Shown piece after piece: positions 37,094 through 45,141 of a stretch of DNA of 64,000 nucleotides (its first letter is position 1; every line of letters starts with the position of its first letter). The notes below the pieces were generated by a model. It was not told where the DNA came from. It was given only the letters and a program-made list of their open reading frames with translations, and did not search any database. The stretch is from Kitasatospora cineracea (GTDB lineage Bacteria > Actinomycetota > Actinomycetes > Streptomycetales > Streptomycetaceae). The stretch spans positions 1,491,001-1,555,000 of the forward strand of contig NZ_RJVJ01000002.1 in NCBI RefSeq assembly GCF_003751605.1, read 5' to 3'. A program made the position numbers and the translations under genes.

Positions 37094-38404
37094 ATGTCCG
37101 ACTGCTGGCGAGCGCTGCGCCGGCCGGGGTTCCCGCTGACGGCCTGGCCGTGGCGTTCGGCCGCGTACCTGCTGGGGTGCGGGCTGTCGGGGGCGGTGCT
37201 GTGCGCGGTGCTGCTGCTGTGGGCGGCGGTCGGCGGGGTGCTGTCGGTACTGCTGGTGGGGGTGCCGCTGCTGGCGGCGCTGCCGCTGGCGGGGCTGGTG
37301 TCCGGGGCGTGGGAGCGGCGGCTGGTGCGCTGGATGGGCGGGGCGCCGGTGGCCGATCCGCACCGGGTGCCGGACGGCCCGGGCCCGCGGGCCTGGCTGC
37401 GCGTCCGGTACGGCGAGGCGGCGACGTGGCGGGAGGCCGGCGGGGCGGCGCTGTCGGCGTTCCTGCTCTGGCCGGTGGAGCTCTCGGTGGTGGCGGGGGC
37501 GCTGCTGCTGCCGGCCTGGCTGGTGACGACGCCGCTCCAACTGGCCCTGGACGGCGAGCAGGTGAACGTGCTGAAGGTGTGGCAGCTGCACGCGCCGGGC
37601 CAGGCCTGGGCGGTGGCGGCGGCGGGCGCGGCGCTGCTGGCCCTGGCGGGCTACCCGCTGACGGTGGCGGCGGGCGCCCGGGCGGCGCTGGCCCGGCTGC
37701 TGGCGGGCGGTCAACAGCGGGTCGGCGAGCTGGTCCGCTCCCGGGCCCGACTGGTGGACGCGTTCGAGGCCGAACGCCGCCGAATAGAAAGGGACTTGCA
37801 CGACGGCGCGCAGCAGCGGCTGGTCGCGCTGTCGATGTCGCTGGGCCTGGCCCGGCTGGACGCGCCGCCGGGCGGCCCGCTGGCCCGCCGGCTGGCGGCG
37901 GCCCACGCGGAGGCGGACGCGGCGCTGGCCGAGCTGCGCGAGCTGGTGCACGGCATCCACCCCCGGGTGCTCGCCGACCGCGGCCTGCCGGACGCCTGCA
38001 CGGACTTGGCGGACCGCTCGGTACTGCCCGTCGCGGTGGACGTGTCGCTGCCGGGCCGGCTGCCGACCGCGGTCGAGTCGGCCGGGTACTTCGCGGTCGC
38101 CGAGGCGCTGGCGAACGCGGCCCGGCACGGCGGTGCCTCGGCGGCCCGGGTGCACGGCCGCTGGTCGGGCGGCCGACTGCTGCTGGAGGTCTCGGACGAC
38201 GGCGCGGGCGGGGCGGACGCCGCGGCCGGCACCGGGCTGACGGGGCTGGCCGACCGGGTCGCGGTGGTGGACGGCAGACTGTCCGTCAGCAGCCCGCCGG
38301 GCGGCCCGACCCTGCTGCGTGTGGAGATCCCGTGCACCCCGACGACCGTCGCCCGCTGCGCCTCGTCCTCGCCGAGGACTCCGTCCTCCTCCGCGAGGGC
38401 CTGA
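37094..38404 (+). CDS. Sensor histidine kinase (HisKA_3, NarL-type)
   Basis: A 436-residue kinase. The N-terminal half is a membrane sensor with four helices (about 20-45, 50-75, 120-150, 175-205). The phosphoacceptor is RRIERDLHDGAQQRLVAL (His about 237) and the ATP-binding domain has EALANAARHGG, VSDDGAGG and GLTGLADRV. ATG 37094 has GGGAGG. The last 25 residues, after the HATPase fold, are translated in another frame of the downstream regulator gene (73-bp overlap). It is probably the sensor for the divergent permease, as in bacitracin-type transporter/kinase modules. Confidence 0.9.
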   Translation: MSDCWRALRRPGFPLTAWPWRSAAYLLGCGLSGAVLCAVLLLWAAVGGVLSVLLVGVPLLAALPLAGLVSGAWERRLVRWMGGAPVADPHRVPDGPGPRAWLRVRYGEAATWREAGGAALSAFLLWPVELSVVAGALLLPAWLVTTPLQLALDGEQVNVLKVWQLHAPGQAWAVAAAGAALLALAGYPLTVAAGARAALARLLAGGQQRVGELVRSRARLVDAFEAERRRIERDLHDGAQQRLVALSMSLGLARLDAPPGGPLARRLAAAHAEADAALAELRELVHGIHPRVLADRGLPDACTDLADRSVLPVAVDVSLPGRLPTAVESAGYFAVAEALANAARHGGASAARVHGRWSGGRLLLEVSDDGAGGADAAAGTGLTGLADRVAVVDGRLSVSSPPGGPTLLRVEIPCTPTTVARCASSSPRTPSSSARA

Positions 38405-39003
38405 TCGGCCTGCTGGAGCGCTTCGGCCACACCGTCGCGGCGGCGGTCGACGACGCGGACGCCCTGCTCGCGGCGGTCGCCGAGCACCGCCCCGACCTGG
38501 TCCTGACCGACGTCCGGATGCCCCCCGGCCGCAGCGACGAAGGCCTGCGCGCCGCGCTGCGGCTGCGCGCCGAGGAGCCGGCCCTGCCGGTCCTGGTGCT
38601 CAGCCAGTACGTCCAGCGCTCGTACGCGGCCGACCTGCTGGCCAGCGGCGACGGCTCGGGCGTCGGCTACCTGCTCAAGGACCGGATCGGCCATGTCGAG
38701 GAGTTCCTGGCCGCGGTCGACGCCGTCGCCGCGGGCGGCACGGTGGTCGACCCGGAGGTGGTCCGCCGCCTGCTGGCCCGCCGCCGCGACCCGCTGGAGC
38801 GGCTCACCCCGCGCGAGCGCGAGGTGCTCGAACTGATGGCCCGGGGCTGCTCGAACGCGGAGATCTGCCGCCGCCTGACGGTCTCGGAGGCCGCGACCTC
38901 CAAGCACATCGGCAACATCCTGCTCAAGCTCGACCTGCCCCCGGCCGAGGACACCCACCGCCGCGTCCTGGCCGTCCTCGCCCTCCTCGGCACGGACGGC
39001 TAG
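38332..39003 (+). CDS. LuxR/NarL-family response regulator
   Basis: A 223-residue regulator. The receiver has LVLAEDSVLLREG, the phosphoacceptor Asp in LVLTDVRMPP (about 58) and the Lys in YLLKDRIG (about 108). The C-terminal LuxR HTH is LTPREREVLELMARGCSNAEI...SKHIGNILLKL. GTG 38332 is preceded by GGAG six bases upstream and overlaps the kinase gene by 73 bp, so it is coupled to it. Its TAG stop is the left CTAG of MITE-like element 2. Confidence 0.92.
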   Translation: MHPDDRRPLRLVLAEDSVLLREGLIGLLERFGHTVAAAVDDADALLAAVAEHRPDLVLTDVRMPPGRSDEGLRAALRLRAEEPALPVLVLSQYVQRSYAADLLASGDGSGVGYLLKDRIGHVEEFLAAVDAVAAGGTVVDPEVVRRLLARRRDPLERLTPREREVLELMARGCSNAEICRRLTVSEAATSKHIGNILLKLDLPPAEDTHRRVLAVLALLGTDG

Positions 39004-39201
39004 GTCCTGTCCGGTCGGTCTTGTCGGATCGGCGCGCGGCAGTGGGCGCCCGGCTGGGAGTGCCGGGCCGACGCCCTCGTACTGGATGTACTCGGGTGTC
39101 GGGCCGGTGCTTCCAGGCGAAGGGGGCACCTCCCAGCCCCCCTTGGGGCTGGGGGAGATCCGGCGTCGCGCGCCCGGCAAGATCGGCCGGACCGGGCCCA
39201 G
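39000..39201. mobile_element. MITE-like element 2 (202 bp, 23-bp terminal inverted repeats)
   Basis: The termini 39000-39022 (CTAGGTCCTGTCCGGTCGGTC plus TT) and 39179-39201 are inverted repeats at 18 of 23 positions. Internally, 39062-39110 is the reverse complement of the 49-bp module of element 1 (few differences), and 39120-39157 repeats the 38-bp GC hairpin of element 1 in the same orientation with one change. The left CTAG carries the response-regulator stop codon. The hairpins may act as terminator between the regulator and convergent hemE. Confidence 0.8.
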
Positions 39202-39264
39202 CGCCCCCGCCGGGGGCGCGGGATCAGGGCCGCACCGTCCCCCGCGCCGCTGGTCGCGCCGCCC

Positions 39265-40344
39265 TCAGCGGGCGCTCGCCTCGTGGACGAAGGCGACCAG
39301 CCGGGTCAGGGCGTCCGGGTCCATGGTGGGCATGACGCCGTGGCCGAGGTTGAAGATGTGGTGGCTGCCGCCGAGGGCCTGGGCGGCGTGCAGGACCTCG
39401 CGGGCCTTGGTCTCGACGACGTGGGTGGGGGCGTAGAGGACGGCGGGGTCGAGGTTGCCCTGCAGGCCCTTGCCGGGGCCGACCCGGTTGGCGGCCTCGT
39501 CGAGCGGGACGCGCCAGTCGACGCCGACGATGTCCGCGCCGGCCTGGCCCATCAGGCCGAGGAGTTCGCCGGTGTTGACGCCGAAGTGGATCCGCGGGAC
39601 GCCGTAGGGCTCGACCGCGTCGAAGACCTTCGCGCTGGCGGGCATCACCGAGCGGCGGTACTCGTCGGGGGCGAGCGCGCCCGCCCAGGAGTCGAAGAGC
39701 TGGACCGCCGAGGCGCCCGCCTCGATCTGGATCTTCAGGAAGGCGGAGGTGATCTGCGCGAGCCGGTCGACGAGTTCGGCCCACAGCTCGGGGGCGCCGT
39801 ACATCATCGCCTTGGTGTTCTCGTACGACTTCGAGGGGCCGCCCTCGATCAGGTAGCTGGCCAGCGTGAACGGCGCGCCGGCGAAGCCGATCAGCGGGGT
39901 GGCGCCGAGTTCGGCGACCAGCAGGCCGACCGCCTCGGTGATGTAGGGCATGTCGTCGGGCTCGAGCGGGCGCAGCCGCTGGAGGTCGGCCGCGGTGCGG
40001 ATCGGGTCGGCGATGACCGGGCCGATGCCGCCCTTGATCTCGACGTCGATGCCGACGGCCTTGAGCGGGACGACGATGTCGGAGAAGAAGATGGCCGCGT
40101 CCACCTTGTGCCGGCGCACCGGCTGCAGGGTGATCTCCTTGACCAGCTCGGGCTGCGTGCAGGCGTCGAGCATCGGGACGCCCTCGCGGACCTTCAGGTA
40201 CTCGGGCAGCGAGCGGCCGGCCTGTCGCATGAACCAGACGGGGGTGTGCGGCACCGGCTCGTTGCGGGCGGCGCGCAGGAAGACGGAGTCGTACGCGGCG
40301 CCGCGGGGCCGCTGACCGGACTGGGCTGCGGGGGTCTCACTCAC
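39265..40344 (-). CDS. hemE: Uroporphyrinogen decarboxylase
   Basis: A 359-residue enzyme that converts uroporphyrinogen III to coproporphyrinogen III. It has the N-terminal signature PVWFMRQAGRSLPEY (37-51), the active-site Asp in IFFSDIVVPLKAVGIDV (about 85-101), a middle GFAGAPFTLASYLIEGG, and the C-terminal NLGHGVMPTMDPDALTRLVAFVHE. GTG 40344 gives VSETPAAQSG. With hemG and hemQ 6 kb away it completes the late coproporphyrin branch; the permease/two-component module sits between them. Confidence 0.96.
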   Translation of the reverse strand: MSETPAAQSGQRPRGAAYDSVFLRAARNEPVPHTPVWFMRQAGRSLPEYLKVREGVPMLDACTQPELVKEITLQPVRRHKVDAAIFFSDIVVPLKAVGIDVEIKGGIGPVIADPIRTAADLQRLRPLEPDDMPYITEAVGLLVAELGATPLIGFAGAPFTLASYLIEGGPSKSYENTKAMMYGAPELWAELVDRLAQITSAFLKIQIEAGASAVQLFDSWAGALAPDEYRRSVMPASAKVFDAVEPYGVPRIHFGVNTGELLGLMGQAGADIVGVDWRVPLDEAANRVGPGKGLQGNLDPAVLYAPTHVVETKAREVLHAAQALGGSHHIFNLGHGVMPTMDPDALTRLVAFVHEASAR

Positions 40345-40530
40345 GGGTCACATCCTCGCACGCGGCCGGCGGGCCCCCGGCCCGCGCGGGCGGCCCGGCC
40401 AGGCAAAACGGACACCTCGGGCGGTGCCCGCCGGGGCGGCGCCCGCGGCCCGCTCGATTTCCGGGTTCTCGGCACGCCGGAGGCACGAAAGTGCTCGGAT
40501 TGCGGGTCCGCGCCGCCTAGGCTTCCGGTC

Positions 40531-41184
40531 ATGGCAGCGGTCGGCGGGCAATCCGCGCAGGGTGGAGGAACGGGCAGGGAGTCGGCGCCGATCGAGTTCC
40601 GCGACGCGGTCGAGGCGCTGACCGGGGCGCGGCTGCGCCCCGAGGTACGGCTGTCCCCGCAGCCCGCCCCCCGTCGGCTGGCCCCGTACTCCTTCGCGCT
40701 CTCCGCCTCGGTCGAGGTGGACGGCGAGGAGCTGGCGGACGGCACCCTGGTGCTGCTGCACGACCCGTCGGCGCCGGAGGCGTGGAACGGCGACTTCCGG
40801 GTGGTGACCATGACCCGGGCCGAGCTGGAGCCGGAGATGGCGGGCGACCCGGTGCTGTCCGAGGTCGGCTGGAGCTGGCTGCTGGACGCGCTGCAGGCGC
40901 ACGCCGCCGGGTACGCCGAGCCGTCCGGCACGGTGACCAGGTGCCACTCGCAGTACTTCGGCGCGCTGGCCGAGCGCGGCTCGTCCACCGAGATCGAGCT
41001 GCGGGCGTCCTGGACGCCGGCCGACCGCCGGTTCGAGCGGCACCTGGCCGCGTGGGCCGACCTGCTGTGCGGGTGCGCGGGGCTGCCGCCGTCCGCGCCG
41101 GCCCAGCTGCCGGCCGACGGGCCGGGCGCGCTGGGCGGGGTGGTGCCGATGCCGGCCCGCCGCCGGCCGCGCAATTCGCACTGA
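40531..41184 (+). CDS. DUF3000 family protein
   Basis: A 217-residue actinobacterial protein of the DUF3000 type. Blocks are IEFRDAVEALTGARLRPEVRLSPQPAPRRLAPYSFALSA, GTLVLLHDPSAPEAWNGDFRVVTMTRAELE, EVGWSWLLDALQAHAAGYAEPSGTVTRCHSQYFG and ELRASWTP. It is cytosolic with no catalytic motif. ATG 40531 has no Shine-Dalgarno and lies seven bases after TAGGCT, so it may be leaderless. It is divergent from hemE and in line with RNase D, matching the conserved streptomycete order hemE-DUF3000-regulator-rnd. The function is unknown. Confidence 0.85.
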   Translation: MAAVGGQSAQGGGTGRESAPIEFRDAVEALTGARLRPEVRLSPQPAPRRLAPYSFALSASVEVDGEELADGTLVLLHDPSAPEAWNGDFRVVTMTRAELEPEMAGDPVLSEVGWSWLLDALQAHAAGYAEPSGTVTRCHSQYFGALAERGSSTEIELRASWTPADRRFERHLAAWADLLCGCAGLPPSAPAQLPADGPGALGGVVPMPARRRPRNSH

Positions 41185-41545
41185 CCTCCCGTCAGCCGTC
41201 CCGGGCGCTCCCGGGGCGGGTCCGCAGACACCTCAGGGGGACAACCCCGCGCTCCGGGCCCGGTGCCACCCGCAGGGCTGACGGAGTGTGACTTCGCGCG
41301 CGCTCCTGGTCAATTACCTGCGCGTTTGCGATCGCCGTGGCGTCGTTCCCGATCGAATGTGTGCGATTTCCAGGCATGTCGTACCGGTCATCTGCGCGAT
41401 TTGTCCGTATTGTTACTCACCAGATCGTGATCACCCGCTAAAGCCGGGCACGGTTGATGCCGAAGGTGTCAGTGACCCTTTCCAGCCGCGGAACGCTCCG
41501 ACCGCCCCCTCGGGGTTCGTCCGCCACTCCCCCCGGAGGCCTCAG
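41185..41545 (+). other. 361-bp gene-free leader upstream of the LuxR-type regulator
   Basis: No gene is seen. The regulator frame stays open through the region from GTG 41288, but the residues are Cys/Arg-rich and unlike homologues. The base composition is less GC-rich around 41330-41450 than anywhere nearby, which suggests promoter DNA. I found no convincing -35/-10 pair or hairpin. Confidence 0.5.
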
Positions 41546-42286
41546 GTGTCGGTCCTTCTCGAGCACCCCGCAAACGTGGTCGCCTACCGTCCGACGAAGC
41601 CCACCGCCATGGTGGTCATCGCAGATCCCCGGGTCCGGAACACGGTGACCCGGCACCTATGGGCGCTCGGTGTCCGCGACGTCATCGAGGTCTCCTCGAT
41701 CGCCGAGGCCCGGCCCCGGGTCTCCACCCCGCGCGACATCTGCATCGCCGACGTGCACCTGCCCGACGGCTCCGGCCTGACCGTGCTGGCCGAGACCCGC
41801 GCCGCGGGCTGGCCCAACGGCCTGGCGCTGTCCGCCGCCGACGACATCGGCGCGGTCCGCTCGGCGCTGGCCGGCGGCGTCAAGGGCTACGTGGTGACCG
41901 GCACCCGGACCAACATGCCGATGCCCGGCCGCCCCGGCCTGCCGATCGGCGCCGGCCTGGCCGGCCGGATGCGCCGCCCCGGCATCCCCGGCCACCACCA
42001 CCCCGGTGCGCCCGGCCACCACGGCGCCCCCGGCCAGCCCGGTGCCGCCCCCGGCGCCCCGGGTGCGCCCGGCGCCCAGCCGTCCGCCTACCGCGAGCTG
42101 TCCGGCCGCGAGGTGGAGGTGCTGCGGCTGGTCGCCGAGGGCCAGTCGAACAAGGCGATCGGCGTGGCGATGGGCCTCTCGGCGCTGACGGTGAAGAGCC
42201 ACCTGGCGCGGATCGCCCGCAAGCTGGGCACCGGCGACCGGGCCGGCATGGTCGCGGTGGCGCTGCGCACCGGCATCATTCACTGA
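41546..42286 (+). CDS. Receiver-LuxR response regulator (orphan)
   Basis: A 246-residue regulator. GTG 41546 (VSVLLEHPANVVAYRPTKPTAMVV) has GGAGG six bases upstream and fits streptomycete homologues. The N-terminal receiver-like domain has the Asp in DICIADVHLPDGSG (about 72). A hydrophobic/Gly segment and a low-complexity linker of His, Gly, Pro and Ala (about 150-180) follow. The C-terminal HTH is LSGREVEVLRLVAEGQSNKAI...LTVKSHLARIARKLGTGDR. No kinase is adjacent. The N-terminal acidic pair of a standard receiver is not obvious, so phosphorylation is uncertain. Confidence 0.88.
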   Translation: MSVLLEHPANVVAYRPTKPTAMVVIADPRVRNTVTRHLWALGVRDVIEVSSIAEARPRVSTPRDICIADVHLPDGSGLTVLAETRAAGWPNGLALSAADDIGAVRSALAGGVKGYVVTGTRTNMPMPGRPGLPIGAGLAGRMRRPGIPGHHHPGAPGHHGAPGQPGAAPGAPGAPGAQPSAYRELSGREVEVLRLVAEGQSNKAIGVAMGLSALTVKSHLARIARKLGTGDRAGMVAVALRTGIIH

Positions 42287-42303
42287 CCCGCATCGTCCCT
42301 GGT

Positions 42304-42336
42304 GGCGGCCCGGAGGAACGTTTCCTCCGGGCCGCC
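42304..42336 (+). terminator. Terminator of the LuxR-type regulator
   Basis: A perfect 15-bp stem (42304-42318 with 42322-42336, GGCGGCCCGGAGGAA) closes a CGT loop. It lies 18 bp after the stop. Confidence 0.9.
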
Positions 42337-42530
42337 GTCGTGCGTCCTCCCCGCCCCGCGCCCGGGTCGCCGCCCCGCCCTGACGGGACGTCAGCGCACC
42401 GGCGGCGACCCGGCAGCGGCCCCGCGGCGCCCCGCCGGGCCGGGAGCGGGGCGGCCCGCCGCCCCCGGTTGGCATATGTCCGAACGCGGTCCGACCAGTC
42501 AGACAACACTCCCGGCGGCGACACACGACG

Positions 42531-42545
42531 TACCCTTGGGGGGTG
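42531..42545 (+). promoter_or_regulatory. Leaderless promoter (-10) of rnd
   Basis: TACCCT at 42531-42536 is followed by six bases and GTG 42543, the standard distance for a transcript starting on the start codon. There is no separate ribosome site. The -35 is not clear. Confidence 0.55.
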
Positions 42546-43781
42546 ACCGACGCCGTAGCCTCCATCCCCGAAGAGACCGCCCCGGTACCGCTCCTCGAGC
42601 CCAGGGACGGACTCCCACCGGTGGTGGCGGACGAAGCGGCCCTCGCCGCCGTCGTCGAGGGCTTCCGCGGCGGCACCGGGCCGGTCGCCGTCGACGCCGA
42701 GCGGGCCTCCGGCTACCGCTACGGCCAGCGCGCCTACCTGATCCAGCTGCGCCGCCAGGGCGCGGGCACCGCGCTGATCGACCCGATCGCCTGCCCCGAC
42801 CTGACCGGCCTGAACGCCGCGCTCGCCGACGCCGAGTGGGTCGTGCACGCCGCCACCCAGGACCTGCCCTGCCTGTTCGAGGTGGGCATGCACCCCGGTG
42901 TGCTGTTCGACACCGAGCTGGCCGGCCGGCTCGCCGGGTTCCCCAGGGTCGGCCTCGGCCCGATGACCGAGAACGTGCTGGGTCTGTCGCTGGCCAAGGA
43001 GCACTCCGCGGTCGACTGGTCCACCCGCCCGCTGCCCGAACCCTGGCTGCGCTACGCCGCGCTGGACGTCGAGGTGCTGGTCGACCTGCGGGACGCGCTG
43101 GAGGCCGAGCTCGACCGGCAGGGCAAACTCGACTGGGCGCACCAGGAGTTCGCCGCGCTGGCCGCCGCTCCCCCGCCCTCCCCCCGGGTCGACCCGTGGC
43201 GGCGCACCTCCCAGCTGCACAAGGTCCGCCGCCGCCGGCAGCTGGCCGTGGTCCGCGAGCTGTGGCTCGCCCGGGACCGGATCGCCCGTGAGCGGGACGT
43301 CTCCCCCGGCCGGGTGCTGGCCGACGCCGCCATCGTGAACGCCGCGCTCGCCATGCCCGCCAACGCGCCCGCGCTGATCGCCGTGCAGGGCTTCGGCCCC
43401 CGGGTGAACCGCCGCCAGCTCGAGCAGTGGCTGACCGCGATCGAGCGCGCCCGCGAGCTGCCCGAGTCCGCGCTGCCGCCGGCCACCGCCCCGCACGACG
43501 GGCCGCCGCCGCCGCGCGCCTGGGCCGAGAAGGACCCGGTCGCCGCGGCCCGGCTCAGCGGCGCCCGGGCCGCCGTCACCGCGCTCGCCGAGCAGCACCA
43601 CCTGCCCGCGGAGAACCTGATCACCCCCGACCTGGTCCGCCGGGTCTCCTGGGAGCCCCCGGCCCACCCGGACGCCGACGCGGTCGCCGCGGCCCTGCGC
43701 GCCATGGGGGCCCGGGCCTGGCAGACCGAGCTGGTCGCGCCCGTCATGGCGACGGCGTTCCGGACGGCGGCGGAGGGCTAG
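42543..43781 (+). CDS. rnd: Ribonuclease D family 3'-5' exonuclease
   Basis: A 412-residue protein with a DEDDy exonuclease domain and an HRDC domain. Exo I is VAVDAERASGYRYGQRAYLIQL (about 49-70), Exo II HAATQDLPCL (about 101-110) and Exo III YAALDVEVLVDL (about 172-183) with its Tyr. An HRDC-like helical region (about 220-300, RELWLARDRIARERDVSPGRVLAD) follows, plus a C-terminal extension common in actinobacteria. It probably trims stable RNA 3' ends. The message appears leaderless. Confidence 0.92.
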   Translation: MTDAVASIPEETAPVPLLEPRDGLPPVVADEAALAAVVEGFRGGTGPVAVDAERASGYRYGQRAYLIQLRRQGAGTALIDPIACPDLTGLNAALADAEWVVHAATQDLPCLFEVGMHPGVLFDTELAGRLAGFPRVGLGPMTENVLGLSLAKEHSAVDWSTRPLPEPWLRYAALDVEVLVDLRDALEAELDRQGKLDWAHQEFAALAAAPPPSPRVDPWRRTSQLHKVRRRRQLAVVRELWLARDRIARERDVSPGRVLADAAIVNAALAMPANAPALIAVQGFGPRVNRRQLEQWLTAIERARELPESALPPATAPHDGPPPPRAWAEKDPVAAARLSGARAAVTALAEQHHLPAENLITPDLVRRVSWEPPAHPDADAVAAALRAMGARAWQTELVAPVMATAFRTAAEG

Positions 43782-43826
43782 GACGGGCCGGGGACGGGCC
43801 GGGCGGCGTGACCGCCCTCACGGTCC

Positions 43827-43856
43827 TTGCCCGGCGTTGTTACTCGCGGGTAGATT
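43827..43856 (+). promoter_or_regulatory. fadAB promoter with embedded palindrome
   Basis: TTGCCC (43827-43832) and TAGATT (43851-43856) are 18 bp apart. Between and touching the -10 is TACTCGCGGGTA (43841-43852), a near-perfect palindrome (TAC-y-CGCG-r-GTA) placed where a bound repressor would block polymerase. The likely ligand class is acyl-CoA or fatty acid, by context. Confidence 0.65.
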
Positions 43857-43921
43857 GGTGAGCGCAGCAGCGCCGATCCTGGGCGCGCTCATCGTCATGT
43901 CCCCCTGGGAGGAGAGCCCCC

Positions 43922-45139
43922 GTGCCTCGTACCGCGAGGGACGTCGTCTTCGTCGACGGCGTCCGCACCCCGTTCGGCAAGGCCGGCCCGAAGGGCATCT
44001 ACCACGAGACCCGCGCCGACGACCTGGTCGTCAAGTGCATCCGTGAACTGGTGCGCCGCAACCCGAGCCTGCCCGTCGAGCGGATCGACGAGGTCGCCGT
44101 CGCCGCGACCACCCAGATCGGTGACCAGGGGCTGACCATCGGCCGCACCGCCGCGCTGCTCTCCGGCCTGCCGAAGTCGGTGCCGGGCTACGCGATCGAC
44201 CGGATGTGCGCCGGTGCGATGACCGCCGTCACCACCACCGCGGGCGGCATCGCCTTCGGCGCGTACGACGTCGTGGTGGCCGGCGGTGTCGAGCACATGG
44301 GGCGGCACCCGATGGGCGAGGGCGTGGACCCGAACCCGCGGTTCGTCTCGGAGAAGCTGGTCGACGAGTCCGCCCTGTTCATGGGCATGACGGCGGAGAA
44401 CCTGCACGACCGCTTCCCGCACATCACCAAGGAGCGCTGCGACGCGTTCGCGGTCCGCTCGCAGGAGAAGGCCGCCAAGGCGTACGCCAACGGCGACATC
44501 CAGCCGGACCTGGTGCCGATCGCGGTCCGCAACACCAACCCCGAGGTCGGCGAGACCGGTTGGGGCCTGGCCACGGTGGACGAGCCGATGCGCCCGGGCA
44601 CCACGATGGAGTCGCTGGCGGGCCTGAAGACCCCGTTCCGCCCGCACGGCAACGTGACCGCGGGCAACGCGGCCGGCCTGAACGACGGCGCCACCGCCTC
44701 GCTGCTGGCCGCCGAGGACGTGGCCCGCGAGCTGGGCCTGCCGGTCAAGATGCGCCTGGTCAGCTACGCGTTCGCGGGCGTCGAGCCCGAGGTGATGGGC
44801 ATCGGCCCCGTCCCGGCGACCGAGAAGGCGCTGGCCAAGGCCGGCCTGACCATCGAGGACATCGGCGCGTTCGAGGTCAACGAGGCCTTCGCCGTGCAGG
44901 TGCTGGCGTTCCTGGACCACTACGGCATCGCGGACGACGACGAGCGGGTCAACCCGTACGGCGGCGCGATCGCGTTCGGCCACCCGCTGGCCTCCTCGGG
45001 CGTGCGCCTGATGACCCAGCTGGCCCGCCGCTTCGAGCAGCGTCCGGACGTCCGCTACGGCATCACCACCATGTGCATCGGCTTCGGCATGGGCGGCACC
45101 GTCATCTGGGAGAACCCCCACTTCGAGGGTGGTAAGTGA
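43922..45139 (+). CDS. fadA: Acetyl-CoA C-acyltransferase (thiolase)
   Basis: A 405-residue thiolase, the last step of beta-oxidation. The nucleophile is in DRMCAGAMTAVTTTA (Cys about 95), the family loop is GGVEHMGRHPMGEG, the second active site is NEAFAVQ and GGAIAFGHPLASSGVR, and the C-terminal base is CIGFGMGGT. GTG 43922 has GGGAGGAG upstream. fadB starts 2 bp after the stop, so the two form the trifunctional-type fadAB operon. Confidence 0.95.
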   Translation: MPRTARDVVFVDGVRTPFGKAGPKGIYHETRADDLVVKCIRELVRRNPSLPVERIDEVAVAATTQIGDQGLTIGRTAALLSGLPKSVPGYAIDRMCAGAMTAVTTTAGGIAFGAYDVVVAGGVEHMGRHPMGEGVDPNPRFVSEKLVDESALFMGMTAENLHDRFPHITKERCDAFAVRSQEKAAKAYANGDIQPDLVPIAVRNTNPEVGETGWGLATVDEPMRPGTTMESLAGLKTPFRPHGNVTAGNAAGLNDGATASLLAAEDVARELGLPVKMRLVSYAFAGVEPEVMGIGPVPATEKALAKAGLTIEDIGAFEVNEAFAVQVLAFLDHYGIADDDERVNPYGGAIAFGHPLASSGVRLMTQLARRFEQRPDVRYGITTMCIGFGMGGTVIWENPHFEGGK

Positions 45140-45141
45140 CC

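Noticed and set aside
41288..41545. N-terminal 86-residue extension of the LuxR-type regulator
   Set aside because: It is Cys/Arg-rich and unlike the family; GTG 41546 has a well-spaced GGAGG.
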